Below, piece after piece: positions 7,685-16,298 of a stretch of 64,000 nucleotides of DNA. Position numbers and translations under genes: made by a program. Source of the DNA: Janibacter sp. CX7 (GTDB lineage Bacteria > Actinomycetota > Actinomycetes > Actinomycetales > Dermatophilaceae); the NCBI RefSeq assembly GCF_024362365.1, contig NZ_CP101464.1:1612001-1676000 (forward strand). The letters run 5' to 3'. Within the stretch, counting starts at the first letter, position 1. Each line of letters starts with the position of its first letter. The notes under the pieces were generated by a model. That model was not told where the DNA came from and did not search any database. It saw only the letters and a list, made by a program, of their open reading frames with translations.

Positions 7685-8818
7685 GTGACCAGCCCCGACG
7701 CCCTGAGCTTCGCCTACTGGGTCCCCAACGTGTCCGGCGGCCTCGTCGTCTCCGACATCGAGCAGCGCACCGACCACTCCCCCGCGTACAACATCGACAT
7801 GGCGCGCACGGCCGAGCAGGTCGGCTTCGACTACGCCCTGACGCAGGTGCGCTACCTCGCCTCCTACGGCGCCGACGCCCAGCAGGAGTCGGTGGCCTTC
7901 TCCCTCGCCCTCCTCGGGGCCACCGAGCGGCTCAAGGTCATCGCCGCCGTCCACCCCGGCCAGTGGCCGCCGCACATCCTCGCGAAGCTGGCCGCGACGG
8001 CGCAGTCCACCTCCGGCAACCGGTTGGCGCTCAACATCGTCTCCGGGTGGTTCAAGAAGGAGTACACCGACCTCGGCCTGGCCTGGCTCGACCACGAGGA
8101 GCGCTACCGCCGCGCCGAGGAGTTCATCGAGTTCCTGCGCGGCCTGTGGGACGAGGAGGAGTTCACCTACCGCGGCGACTTCTACCGCACCCGCGACGTC
8201 ACCTTCCGTCCGGCGCCCGACACCAACCCGGAGATCTTCCAGGGCGGCAACTCCACGTCGGCGCAGGCCATGGCCGGGCGTCTGTCCGACTGGTACTTCA
8301 TGAACGGCAAGACGCTCGAGGGTGCCGCCGAGCAGGTGCAGGCCGTCCGCGAGCAGGCGGCCCTCCACGGCCGCCGGGTCCGCTTCGGCATCAACGGTTT
8401 CGCCGTCGTGCGCGACAGCGAGGCCGAGGCCGTCGCGGTCGTCGACGAGATCATCGCCAAGGCGAACACCGACAAGGTCAACGACTTCGGCGAGGCGGTC
8501 AAGCAGGCAGGAGCGTCCACCGCGGACAAGAAGGGGATGTGGGCCGACAGCGAGTTCAAGGACCTCGTGCAGTACAACGACGGCTTCCGCACCGGGCTCA
8601 TCGGGACGCCCGAGCAGGTGGCCGAGCGGATCGTCGAGTACAAGAAGGTCGGGATCGACCTCGTCCTCACGGGATTCCTCCACGTGCGCGAGGAGGTCGA
8701 GCGCTTCGGCCGTGAGGTCATCCCGCTCGTGCGTGAGCTCGAGCGGGACCTGCCGGAGCAGCAGCACAGCCAGCGCCTCGTGGCGGCCGGTGGCGGGGCG
8801 GGGCGCACTGTCGGGTGA
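7685..8818 (+). CDS. sfnG: Dimethylsulfone monooxygenase-like flavoprotein (SfnG)
   Basis: A 377-residue luciferase-like FMNH2-dependent monooxygenase. The N-terminus (FAYWVPNVSGGLVVSDIEQR), the ALTQVRY segment, NIVSGWFKKE and EIFQGGNST closely match SfnG, which oxidises dimethylsulfone to methanesulfinate to release sulfur for assimilation. Family knowledge: these enzymes need a separate flavin reductase, which is not encoded nearby. GTG start at 7685 with GAAGGAG seven bases upstream. The 80-bp upstream gap is conspicuously AT-rich (7621-7660), so an own promoter is likely and sulfur-starvation control plausible. An unusual Gly/Gln tail ends the protein. Confidence 0.8.
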   Translation: MTSPDALSFAYWVPNVSGGLVVSDIEQRTDHSPAYNIDMARTAEQVGFDYALTQVRYLASYGADAQQESVAFSLALLGATERLKVIAAVHPGQWPPHILAKLAATAQSTSGNRLALNIVSGWFKKEYTDLGLAWLDHEERYRRAEEFIEFLRGLWDEEEFTYRGDFYRTRDVTFRPAPDTNPEIFQGGNSTSAQAMAGRLSDWYFMNGKTLEGAAEQVQAVREQAALHGRRVRFGINGFAVVRDSEAEAVAVVDEIIAKANTDKVNDFGEAVKQAGASTADKKGMWADSEFKDLVQYNDGFRTGLIGTPEQVAERIVEYKKVGIDLVLTGFLHVREEVERFGREVIPLVRELERDLPEQQHSQRLVAAGGGAGRTVG

Positions 8819-8830
8819 GACCCTGACGTC

Positions 8831-9277
8831 ATGAGCGAGCTGCGCGTGCCCTCGGGGCCCGGGATCCCCGGCGGGCTCGTCGTGCCTGCCGGGGAGCTCA
8901 CCGAGCAGTTCAGCCGGGCCAGCGGACCCGGCGGCCAGGGGGTCAACACGACCGACTCCCGCGTGCAGCTCTCCCTCGACCTCGCCACGACGACCTCGCT
9001 CACCGACCGTCAGCGGGAGCGGGTGCTGGCCCGCCTGGCGCCCCGGCTCGTGGGCACGACCCTCACCGTCGACGCGTCGGAGCACCGAGCCCAGAGACGC
9101 AACCGCAGCGCCGCACGTGAGCGGATGGCCGCGCTGCTGCGCGAGGCACTGGCGCCCCCTCCCCCTTCGCGTCGGGCCACGAAACCCACCCGCGGGTCGC
9201 AGCGCCGCCGGCTCGCCGCGAAGTCCCGACGGGGCGAGATCAAGCGGGCCCGCTCACGCCCGTCCGGCGACGACTGA
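8831..9277 (+). CDS. arfB: ArfB/YaeJ-type ribosome rescue hydrolase
   Basis: A 148-residue release-factor-like peptidyl-tRNA hydrolase lacking codon-recognition domains. The catalytic loop GPGGQGVNTTDSRVQL places GGQ at residues 34-36, whose Gln hydrolyses peptidyl-tRNA on stalled ribosomes. The C-terminal tail (about 110-148) is strongly basic (RRATKPTRGSQRRRLAAKSRR), as required to enter the empty mRNA channel. Family length is about 140, so the gene is complete. It lies 12 bases after the sfnG-like gene and may be read through from it. Confidence 0.9.
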   Translation: MSELRVPSGPGIPGGLVVPAGELTEQFSRASGPGGQGVNTTDSRVQLSLDLATTTSLTDRQRERVLARLAPRLVGTTLTVDASEHRAQRRNRSAARERMAALLREALAPPPPSRRATKPTRGSQRRRLAAKSRRGEIKRARSRPSGDD

Positions 9278-9385
9278 CGACACGCTGCGTCCACCCTCCG
9301 TTTGACACGGCGCCTCGTGCGTTGTGTTGTGGATCACGGGACGCACGCGCCGCACCGGCGACGCACCCGGGCCGGAAGGACGCCG

Positions 9386-10762
9386 ATGTCCGTCGACACA
9401 GCCAACCCCGAAGGGTCGTCCGAGCTCAACGCCGACTCCGCGCTGAAGCAAGGTGTCAGCGGCCGCCTCCTCTACTTCTACGTGCTCGGTGACGTCCTCG
9501 GGTCCGGCATCTACGTCCTCATCGGCCTCGTCGCCGGAGCGGTCGGCGGCGCCTTCTGGGCCGCCTTCGCCGTCGGTGTCACGGTCGCGACGATCACCGG
9601 GCTCGCCTATGCAGAGCTGGTGACGAAGTACCCGCAGGCGGCGGGGGCCGCCCTCTACGTCAACAAGGCCTTCAAGAACAAGACCCTGACCTTCTTCATC
9701 ACCTTCTGCATGCTGTCGGCGAGCTATGCGGCGGCGGGCTCCCTCGCGACCGGTTTCGCCCAGTACTTCGGCGAGGTGTGGGAGGCGGCACCGGCGCTCG
9801 TCGTCGCCCTGGCCTTCATCGTCGCCCTGGCGATCATCAACTTCATCGGGATCACCGAGTCGGTCGTGGCCAACATGCTCATGACCTTCGTCGAGGTCAC
9901 CGGCCTGGTCATCGTGCTCGTCATCGGCGTGGTCGCGGCCGTCCAGGGCAAGGTCGAGCTCGGCCGGATCGCCGAGTTCTCGACCGACAGCAACCCCGCC
10001 CTCGGCCTGCTCGCGGGCGTCGCGCTGGCCTTCTTCGCCATGACCGGCTTCGAGAATGCCGCCAACCTCGCCGAGGAGACGCGCAACCCGCGCCGCGACT
10101 TCCCGCGGGCGCTCATCGGTGGCATGGCGACGGCCGGCGTCCTCTACGTCCTCATCGCGGTCACCGCGGCCGTCACGGTCCCCATCCAGCAGCTGGCTGA
10201 GTCGGATGCCGCGCTGCTCGAGGTCGTCAAGACCGGGATCCTGCCGATCTCGGTCGCCGTGCTGACGATCATCTTCGCGATCATCGCCATGGTGGCCATC
10301 ACCAACACCTGCCTGGTCTGCCTCGTCACCGAGTCGCGGATCCTCTACGGCATGGCACGCGAGGACGTCGTGCCCGCCCCCTTCGCCAAGGTCAGCAGCC
10401 GTCAGGTGCCATGGCTGGCGATCCTCTTCTCCGTCCTCGTCATCGCCGCGCTGCTCGTCTCCGGCGCCGACCTGGCCCAGCTGGCCAATGTCACGGTGGT
10501 CTTCACCCTGCTGATCTACGCGCTCGTCATCGTCTCCGCCGTCAAGCTCGACCGCCACGACCGCACCGACGAGACCTTCAGAGCGCCCCGGGCACTCCTC
10601 GCGATCGGTGTCGTGGCCAACTTCCTCATCCTCGGCTACGTCATCTACGACGACCCCGGGTCGCTCCTCTACTGCGCCGCGCTGCTGGGCGTCGGCGTCG
10701 TCCTCTTCATCGCCGAGCGGCTGCTCGGCGGCGGCACCCCGACCACCGATCTGGAGAGCTGA
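9386..10762 (+). CDS. APC family amino acid permease
   Basis: A 458-residue transporter with about 12 membrane segments. The first segment carries the APC glycine-rich unwound-helix motif (GDVLGSGIYVLIG), and TGFENAANLAEETRNPRRDFPRA in the middle matches the conserved cytoplasmic loop of amino acid/polyamine/organocation permeases. The ATG at 9386 follows GGAAGGA by five bases; an upstream in-frame extension is arginine-rich and unlikely. One base separates its stop from the downstream UspA gene, which suggests coregulation of uptake and stress sensing. Substrate unknown. Confidence 0.9.
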   Translation: MSVDTANPEGSSELNADSALKQGVSGRLLYFYVLGDVLGSGIYVLIGLVAGAVGGAFWAAFAVGVTVATITGLAYAELVTKYPQAAGAALYVNKAFKNKTLTFFITFCMLSASYAAAGSLATGFAQYFGEVWEAAPALVVALAFIVALAIINFIGITESVVANMLMTFVEVTGLVIVLVIGVVAAVQGKVELGRIAEFSTDSNPALGLLAGVALAFFAMTGFENAANLAEETRNPRRDFPRALIGGMATAGVLYVLIAVTAAVTVPIQQLAESDAALLEVVKTGILPISVAVLTIIFAIIAMVAITNTCLVCLVTESRILYGMAREDVVPAPFAKVSSRQVPWLAILFSVLVIAALLVSGADLAQLANVTVVFTLLIYALVIVSAVKLDRHDRTDETFRAPRALLAIGVVANFLILGYVIYDDPGSLLYCAALLGVGVVLFIAERLLGGGTPTTDLES

Positions 10763-10763
10763 C

Positions 10764-11240
10764 ATGCACGTGCTCATCGCCACCGACGGCTCCCGCCAGT
10801 CCCTGCGGGCCGCCCGGCACCTCAAGTCCTTCGCGGACCCCACCAAGGTCGAGAGCATCCTCGTCCTGGCCGTCACCCGGCCCCTGGCGAGTGTGTCCTT
10901 CGTCGACGAGATCTCGGCCGACGCCAGGGCCCCCAGGCAGCTCACCGGGAGCTCCTTCAAGGCCGAGGCGGAGGCTGCGGTCGCGGTCATCGCCGCGGAG
11001 TTCGACGACTGGTCCGAGACGACCACGGTGCGCACCCGGGTGCGCAGCGGCACCCCGTCGACCGAGATCATCCGGGCGGCCAAGGTGTCGGGCATCGAGC
11101 TGATCGTCGTCGCGAGCGGCAGCCGGGGTCTGACGGACAAGGTCCTCATCGGCAGCACCGCCCAGCGGGTGCAGAGCACTGCACCGTGCCCGGTGCTCGT
11201 CGTGCGCCCGATCCCCCGGCCTCGACGCAAGAAGTCGTGA
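10764..11240 (+). CDS. Universal stress protein (UspA) family
   Basis: A 158-residue single-domain Usp protein. It begins MHVLIATDGSRQSLRAARH and ends with IELIVVASGSRGL followed by GSTAQRVQSTAPCPVLVVRP, which contains the G-(S/T)-x-x-x-x-(V)-x-x-x-x-x-x-P-V-L-V-V signature of the ATP-binding subclass. It follows the APC permease almost without gap and most likely belongs to the same transcript. A long perfect hairpin closes the unit right after the stop. Confidence 0.9.
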   Translation: MHVLIATDGSRQSLRAARHLKSFADPTKVESILVLAVTRPLASVSFVDEISADARAPRQLTGSSFKAEAEAAVAVIAAEFDDWSETTTVRTRVRSGTPSTEIIRAAKVSGIELIVVASGSRGLTDKVLIGSTAQRVQSTAPCPVLVVRPIPRPRRKKS

Positions 11241-11274
11241 CGTCGCCGCCGGCACACGGGCCGGCGGCGACGTC
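11239..11274. terminator. 15-bp stem hairpin between convergent genes
   Basis: Perfect inverted repeat: arms 11239-11253 and 11260-11274 with a six-base loop (ACACGG). It begins inside the stop codon of the UspA gene and ends just before the stop of the convergent secreted-protein gene (11279), so it probably terminates both. There is no T-tract, as is common for actinobacterial terminators. Confidence 0.75.
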
Positions 11275-11278
11275 GACC

Positions 11279-11863
11279 TCACGCGCCGAAGGTCGTGACG
11301 AGCACCGAGGCGCTGGTCGGGGCCTTGCCACCCAGCAGGCCCGTGACGCGCCCGGAGCCGTTGCGCACGTTCATGTCCGGGCCGAAGGAGTGCTCGCCGC
11401 CCGGGTTGGTGTAGAAGAACTTCAGGGTGCTGCTCAGCGAGCGAGAGGTCCCCGAGCGGGACGTGAGACGGCCGGTGAAGGACCCGGAGCGGCCGGTGCT
11501 CGAGACCCAGGCGGTCGTCGCGTCGGTGTTGCGCATCGGCGTCGTCGCGACGAGCGTGCAGGCGGCCGGCACCGGGCCGGCCGGAGGCACGACGGCACCA
11601 CCCGTGCAGGAGAAGGACTCGACGTTGACGAAGTTCTGCTGGTTCTTGCCGAAGGTGCTCGTGTTACCGCGCTTCATCAGCACGGAGACCCGGTGGGTGT
11701 CGCCGGGGAAGCCGGCGAAGGTGGTGTCGTAGACGCCCACGTAGGTAATGGTCGACAGCTGCGGCGGGGTGCTCGTGGTGGCCGCGGAGACGGCCCCACC
11801 GGCGGCGACCGCGGCGGCGGCGACGGCGGACGAGATGGCGATGGTGCGGCGGGACAGGTGCAT
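11279..11863 (-). CDS. Secreted protein with Tat-like signal, unknown function
   Basis: A 194-residue exported protein. The ATG at 11863 has AGGAG nine bases upstream. The N-terminus MHLSRRTIAISSAVAAAAVAA has twin arginines in an S-R-R-T context followed by an alanine-rich hydrophobic core, compatible with Tat (or Sec) export and cleavage near AVSA-ATT. The mature part is Ser/Thr/Gly-rich and beta-prone (SSTGRSGSFTGRLTSRSGTS), with two cysteines that could form a disulfide. No catalytic motif or known domain is recognised. Apparently monocistronic and convergent with uspA; its promoter region is shared with the divergent NYN gene. Confidence 0.7.
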   Translation of the reverse strand: MHLSRRTIAISSAVAAAAVAAGGAVSAATTSTPPQLSTITYVGVYDTTFAGFPGDTHRVSVLMKRGNTSTFGKNQQNFVNVESFSCTGGAVVPPAGPVPAACTLVATTPMRNTDATTAWVSSTGRSGSFTGRLTSRSGTSRSLSSTLKFFYTNPGGEHSFGPDMNVRNGSGRVTGLLGGKAPTSASVLVTTFGA

Positions 11864-11989
11864 TCGTGAACTCCTGACAGAGGTGTGGGTGTGGCGGATC
11901 CCGGCCCCCGTTGACACTCCCCTGGGCCCGTCGTCCGGGGGAAGTATGTCCCCCTTCGCGTGCGAGCGCCAGAGGGTAGCGTCGCCGAC

Positions 11990-12763
11990 ATGGACGACCC
12001 TCGCTCGACGACCCGCATCGCCGTTCTCATCGACTGCGACAACGTCTCCGCCAAGCACATCTCCGCCGTGCTCGAGGAGCTCGCGAAGTACGGCACCCCG
12101 ACCGTCAAGCGGGCCTACGGAGACTGGACGACGACCCAGCTCGGCGGCTGGAAACCGGAGCTGCACCGCAATGCCATCCAGCCGGTCCAGCAGTTCGCCT
12201 ACACCGTCGGCAAGAACTCCACCGACAGCGCGCTGATCATCGATGCGATGGACCTGCTCTGGCAGGGCAACGTCGAGGCCTTCGCGCTCGTCTCCTCCGA
12301 CTCCGACTTCACGCGGCTGGCGACCCGGCTGCGCGAGTCGGGCAAGCGGGTCTACGGGCTGGGTCTGCGCAAGACCCCGGAGTCGCTGCGGCGTGCGGTC
12401 GACCAGTTCGTCTTCCTCGAGCTGCTCCAGGAGCAGGCCCGCGACGACGAGCCGGCCCGGGACGAAGGGGGTGCCCCCTCCCCTGCCGAGGCCGAGCCGG
12501 AGACGACGATCAACCTCCAGTCCGCACTCACCAAGGCGATCAACGCGACCTCCGACGACGACGGGTGGAGCACGCTCGGCACCGTCGGGCAGCACCTGAG
12601 CCGGGCGCACGCCGACTTCGACCCGCGCACCTTCGGCCACCAGAAGCTGTCGACCCTCGTCGACGAGCAGCCCTACCTTGAGACCCGGGCGGCCGGCTCC
12701 CAGCTGCAGGTGCGGCTGCGCCGGCGCAGGGCCACGGCGAAGGCGACCTCGAAGACCGACTGA
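11990..12763 (+). CDS. NYN-domain RNase-like protein with LOTUS/OST-HTH domain
   Basis: A 257-residue protein of the LabA/NYN group. The N-terminal PIN-like NYN domain (residues 8-140) carries the acidic motifs VLIDCDNVSAKH, DSALIIDAMDLLW and VSSDSDFTRLATRLRESGK, which form a metal-dependent nuclease centre. The C-terminal region (about 190-250) has WSTLGTVGQHLS and a basic tail typical of OST-HTH/LOTUS RNA-binding domains. Likely an RNA-processing or RNA-surveillance nuclease; substrate unknown. The ATG at 11990 is preferred over an upstream in-frame start because the conserved region begins within ten residues of it. Confidence 0.85.
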   Translation: MDDPRSTTRIAVLIDCDNVSAKHISAVLEELAKYGTPTVKRAYGDWTTTQLGGWKPELHRNAIQPVQQFAYTVGKNSTDSALIIDAMDLLWQGNVEAFALVSSDSDFTRLATRLRESGKRVYGLGLRKTPESLRRAVDQFVFLELLQEQARDDEPARDEGGAPSPAEAEPETTINLQSALTKAINATSDDDGWSTLGTVGQHLSRAHADFDPRTFGHQKLSTLVDEQPYLETRAAGSQLQVRLRRRRATAKATSKTD

Positions 12764-12801
12764 GGGCACCCCCTTCGCCCGGCGCTGCGTCCACGGGGAC
12801 G

Positions 12802-12830
12802 TGTACGTCGACGACCGACGGCCCTATGAT
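12802..12830 (+). promoter_or_regulatory. Putative promoter of the VanY-type peptidase gene
   Basis: TATGAT at 12825-12830 matches the -10 consensus at five of six bases. A weak -35 (TGTACG, 12802-12807) lies 17 bases upstream. The start codon at 12861 and AGGAGA (12851-12856) follow at distances that give a leader of about 25 bases. Confidence 0.45.
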
Positions 12831-12860
12831 TGCTCGGTCTGTCCCTTCCCAGGAGAACCC

Positions 12861-14177
12861 ATGCGAGCTCGTCCCCGCCACGGCGGTGCGACCAGCGCGG
12901 TCGTCGCGCTGTGTCTGACCACCGGTCTGGCCGCGTCGTCGGCGTCGGCGGAGCCCGTCGACCCCACCCCCACGACGAGCGCCCCCTCCAGCCCGAGCAC
13001 CGCCTGGTCCGTCGACGAGGAGGGCCTGCCCGTCGGCGACGGCAACGACACCCCGCTCTCCTCGAGCGACCTCGAGGAGCAGATCGCCGAGGCGGACCGG
13101 CTGACGGCCGACCTGGTCAAGGACAACAAGGACATCGCGGCGGCCGTGAAGTCGCTGAAGTCGTACTCGACGAAGGCCAACAAGCTCCTGCAGAAGAAGG
13201 CGGAGGCACGCGACGAGTACGACTCGGCGAAGTCCGAGGCCGACACCGCTCAGCGCGAGCTCGACAAGTACCGCAACCGGCTGGCGAAGGGACGCGCCGA
13301 CCTGCGCAGCTGGGCCTTCGACACCTACACCCAGGCCGGCGGGTACAGCGACACGATGACGATGATCGGGACGCTCACCGACAGCTCGAAGACCAAGGGC
13401 GAGTCCGCGGGCGACCTGAGCTATCTGACCGACGAGCGGATCCGCACCGTCGACCTCGTCCGCAAGGACACGGTGACCAAGTCGTCGCTGACGAAGAAGA
13501 AGAACTCGGCCCTCAAGAAGGCCGCCAGCGCCAAGCGTCGTGCCGACCGGGCCAAGCAGCGTGCCGACGAGGTGCTCAAGGAGCGCAAGGACGAGCTCGC
13601 CGAGCTTCGCCGCAAGCACGCCGCAGAGCTCAAGGAGGCCGGCCCGGTCGTCAACGCCCTGATCAGCCGGCCCGACGGACGGGCGCAGGGGGCGAGCGAC
13701 CGGCTCACCTCGGCGCTCAAGAAGCTCGGGCAGGACGTCAGCCAGTTCGAGGGGCTCAAGCCCTGCTCGACCAATGTCGGCACCTATCCCAACGGCCAGG
13801 TGCCGCCGAGCGCGCTCTGCCCGCTCATCGGGGCGCCGGGCGAGTCCCTGCGACCCGCTGCCGCGGCGGCCTTCAACACGATGAGCAAGGCCTACCAGCG
13901 CGACACCGGGCACCTGCTCTGCGTCACCGACTCCTACCGCTCCTACGCCGACCAGGTCGTCACCAAGCAGCAGCGCGGCGGCTGGGCGGCGGCGCCCGGC
14001 ACGAGCAACCACGGCCTGGGCAAGGCCCTCGACCTGTGCGGTGGCGTCAACAGCTTCGGCCACCCCGCCCACGCGTGGATGCAGCAGAATGCGCCGCTCT
14101 ACGGGTGGTTCCACCCGTCCTGGGCCGCGGCCGGCGGTGCGCTGCCCGAGCCGTGGCACTGGGAGTACGCCGGCTGA
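12861..14177 (+). CDS. Secreted coiled-coil D-alanyl-D-alanine carboxypeptidase (M15B)
   Basis: A 438-residue exported peptidase. Signal peptide residues 1-31 (cut after ASAEP region); a low-complexity linker; a long coiled coil with many Lys, Ala and Glu from about 60 to 270; and a C-terminal M15/VanY domain (about 300-438). Zinc-site residues are visible in TSNHGLGKALDL (His, Asp) and EPWHWEYAG (catalytic Glu nearby, His). The coiled coil plus peptidase layout resembles RipA/CwlO-type cell-wall enzymes that need regulated activation, although the catalytic domain here trims peptidoglycan stem peptides. ATG at 12861 preceded by AGGAGA. Confidence 0.88.
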   Translation: MRARPRHGGATSAVVALCLTTGLAASSASAEPVDPTPTTSAPSSPSTAWSVDEEGLPVGDGNDTPLSSSDLEEQIAEADRLTADLVKDNKDIAAAVKSLKSYSTKANKLLQKKAEARDEYDSAKSEADTAQRELDKYRNRLAKGRADLRSWAFDTYTQAGGYSDTMTMIGTLTDSSKTKGESAGDLSYLTDERIRTVDLVRKDTVTKSSLTKKKNSALKKAASAKRRADRAKQRADEVLKERKDELAELRRKHAAELKEAGPVVNALISRPDGRAQGASDRLTSALKKLGQDVSQFEGLKPCSTNVGTYPNGQVPPSALCPLIGAPGESLRPAAAAAFNTMSKAYQRDTGHLLCVTDSYRSYADQVVTKQQRGGWAAAPGTSNHGLGKALDLCGGVNSFGHPAHAWMQQNAPLYGWFHPSWAAAGGALPEPWHWEYAG

Positions 14178-14203
14178 TACGCCCGGCGGGTCCGTCCCGC
14201 TGA

Positions 14204-15562
14204 TCAGCCCGCCTGGGGACCGACCTGCTCCTGCGGCGTCTTGACCGGGATGAGCACCGCGAGCCCGGCGACGAGGACGAGCGCGATGCCGAGGATGCCC
14301 CAGTACTGGGTGTTGGACTCCCCCGTGATCCGTGCGCCGATCCAGATGAAGAGCGCGAAGGCGGCCGGCGAGAGGAAGGACACGACGCGTCCGGTCGTCG
14401 CGTAGAGGCCGAAGATCTCACCCGCCTGCCCCTCGGGGATGACCCTGGCGAGGAAACTGCGGGAGGCGGCCTGGGCCGGTCCGACGAAGGCGGTCATGGC
14501 CAGCCCCAGGGTCCAGAAGACCATCGGGCCACCGTCGTGCAGGACGAAGACGCCGGCGCCCAGCAGCACGAGCGCGACGAGCGAGATGAGGATGACCCGC
14601 TTGGGCCCGAGCACGTCGTCGAGCAGGCCGAAGAGCATCGTGCTGATGCCGGCGATGATGTTGGCCGCGGCCCCGAAGATGATGACCTCCCCGGCCGACA
14701 TCTCGAAGGTGCCCGCGGCGAGGACGGCGCCGAAGGCGAAGACGCCGGCGAGCCCGTCGCGGAAGAGTGCCGAGGCCCCGAGGAAGTAGACCGTGTGCCG
14801 GGAGCTATGCCACAGGCGACGAAGGGAGGCCCCGACGAGCTTGTAGGAGTCGACGACCCCGACGCGAGGAGCCTTCTCCCGCGGGCGGTCCCGCAGCACG
14901 AGGAAGGTTGGGATGGTGAAGAGCAGGGTCCACAGGCCGCAGACGACCATCGACACCCGGATGTCCATGCCGTCGTCGCCGGTGACGCCGAAGAGGCCCA
15001 CCTCGGGCTGGATGAAGACGAAGTAGAGCAGGAGCAGCACGAGGATGCCGCCGAGGTAGCCCATCCCCCAGCCGAAGCCGGAGACCCGGCCGACATTGTG
15101 CGGGGAGGCGACCTGCTCGATGGACGCGTTGTAGTTGACGCTCGCGACCTCGGAGACGATCGAGCCGATGCCCAGCAGGACGAGGCCGAGCACGAGGAAT
15201 CCCGGCTCCGGCTTGACGAAGAAGAGCGCGGCCGACAGGGCCGCCAGCAACCAGGTCTGCAGGCGCAGGTTGCGCACTCCCCTGCCGGACCGGTCCGAGT
15301 TCTGCCCCAGCACGGGCGCCAGCAGCGCGACGAGCAGACCCGACAGGGCGGTCGAGATCGCCAGCGCGGTCGAGGTGGTGTTGGTGGCGCCAAAGCTCTC
15401 GCTCGTCAGGTAGACGGAGAAGACGAAGGTCGTGATGACCGTGTTGAAGGGCTGGGTCCCCCAGTCCCACATGGCCCACCCGATGATCCGGCCCTTGCCG
15501 CCCTGGGGCTCGGATCGCAGGGCGGTCGTCGGCTCGCTCGTCGGTGGGATCACGTCGGTCAC
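14204..15562 (-). CDS. MFS transporter, UMF1/Atg22-like
   Basis: A 452-residue permease with 12 hydrophobic segments. IIGWAMWDWGTQPFNTVITTFVFS at the start and FLGASALFRDGLAGVFAFG in the second half are characteristic of the UMF1 (vacuole effluxer Atg22-like) subgroup of the major facilitator superfamily. SRSFLARVIPEGQAGEIFGLYA is a further conserved segment. Export of amino acids or related metabolites is proposed for the family. GTG start at 15562. Convergent with the VanY-type gene. Confidence 0.85.
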   Translation of the reverse strand: MTDVIPPTSEPTTALRSEPQGGKGRIIGWAMWDWGTQPFNTVITTFVFSVYLTSESFGATNTTSTALAISTALSGLLVALLAPVLGQNSDRSGRGVRNLRLQTWLLAALSAALFFVKPEPGFLVLGLVLLGIGSIVSEVASVNYNASIEQVASPHNVGRVSGFGWGMGYLGGILVLLLLYFVFIQPEVGLFGVTGDDGMDIRVSMVVCGLWTLLFTIPTFLVLRDRPREKAPRVGVVDSYKLVGASLRRLWHSSRHTVYFLGASALFRDGLAGVFAFGAVLAAGTFEMSAGEVIIFGAAANIIAGISTMLFGLLDDVLGPKRVILISLVALVLLGAGVFVLHDGGPMVFWTLGLAMTAFVGPAQAASRSFLARVIPEGQAGEIFGLYATTGRVVSFLSPAAFALFIWIGARITGESNTQYWGILGIALVLVAGLAVLIPVKTPQEQVGPQAG

Positions 15563-15816
15563 GTGGTGAGGCTAGCGGGCGGAGCGGGCTCGATGTGCGC
15601 GACACGGTGGCACTCCGCTATCCTGTGGGGTCGGCCCAGGTCGTGCCACGAGCACACCGCCAGATCGGGCCCCACTCGGAAGGCCCGCCCACGGGTCACG
15701 GCGCCGCAATGATGCGTGCAGCCGGAACAGATGACGCACCACGAGCGTTGTCATGTGACGAGGGGCCCGCGCGGCAGGGGCGCGGACATCGCGAGAGACA
15801 CCAGGAGACTTGCAAC

Positions 15817-16173
15817 ATGGCAGAGCGCACGCTGCGCGGAACGCGCATGGTCAGCTTCAGCATGGAGACGACGGACAACGTCGTCCCCAGTGACCGTCAG
15901 ATCACGACCTACGTCTGTGACGACGGGCACCGCACGGAGCTGCCCTTCTCCGTCGAGGCCGACATCCCCGGCACCTGGGAGTGCCGCTGCGGCAAGCTCG
16001 GCAAGCTCCTCGACGGCCCGGAGCCCGAGCTCAAGCCCGCCAAGCACGTCCGCACCCACTGGGACATGCTGCTCGAGCGTCGCTCCATCCCCGAGCTCGA
16101 GGAGCTGCTCGAGGAGCGCCTCGAGCTGCTGCGCGCCTCCCGTGGCGAGAAGCCGCGCAAGCGCAGCGCCTGA
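15817..16173 (+). CDS. rbpA: RNA polymerase-binding protein RbpA
   Basis: A 118-residue actinobacterial transcription factor that binds RNA polymerase and the principal sigma factor to stabilise open complexes. It starts MAERTLRGTRMVSFSMET, has a zinc-like core (VCDDGHRTELPFS then WECRCGKLGKLL), and ends with the sigma-interacting helix containing HWDMLLERRSIPELEELLEE. ATG at 15817 with CCAGGAGA upstream. The intergenic region before it is 254 bp, the longest gene-free stretch here, consistent with a strongly regulated promoter and long leader; I found no convincing -35/-10 pair. A large hairpin follows the gene. Confidence 0.97.
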   Translation: MAERTLRGTRMVSFSMETTDNVVPSDRQITTYVCDDGHRTELPFSVEADIPGTWECRCGKLGKLLDGPEPELKPAKHVRTHWDMLLERRSIPELEELLEERLELLRASRGEKPRKRSA

Positions 16174-16190
16174 CCTCGGCGCCCCAGCAC

Positions 16191-16237
16191 GACGAAGGGG
16201 GTGGCCCACCGATCACCGGTGGGCCACCCCCTTCGTC
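16191..16237. terminator. 21-bp stem hairpin after rbpA
   Basis: Perfect inverted repeat with arms 16191-16211 and 16217-16237 and a five-base loop. It lies 17 bases after the rbpA stop and ahead of the convergent fxsA stop (16299), so it can end transcripts from both sides. Both arms end with the recurring CGAAGGGGG/CCCCCTTCG motif. Confidence 0.85.
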
Positions 16238-16298
16238 ATGTCCTTCGGTCCCCGCCCTTCGGTCCCTGAGGAGGCCGTCCGCGGCCGTCTCGAAGAGG

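Noticed and set aside
11911..11916. Perfect TTGACA before the NYN gene
   Set aside because: No acceptable -10 element lies 16-19 bases downstream, so I did not call it a promoter.
14184..14198. Short GC hairpin between the VanY-type and MFS genes
   Set aside because: Only a five-base stem (GCGGG/CCCGC); too weak to call a terminator.
15601..15649. TATCCT and a 7-bp inverted repeat ahead of rbpA as promoter/operator
   Set aside because: No matching -35 at usual spacing; the similarity may be chance.
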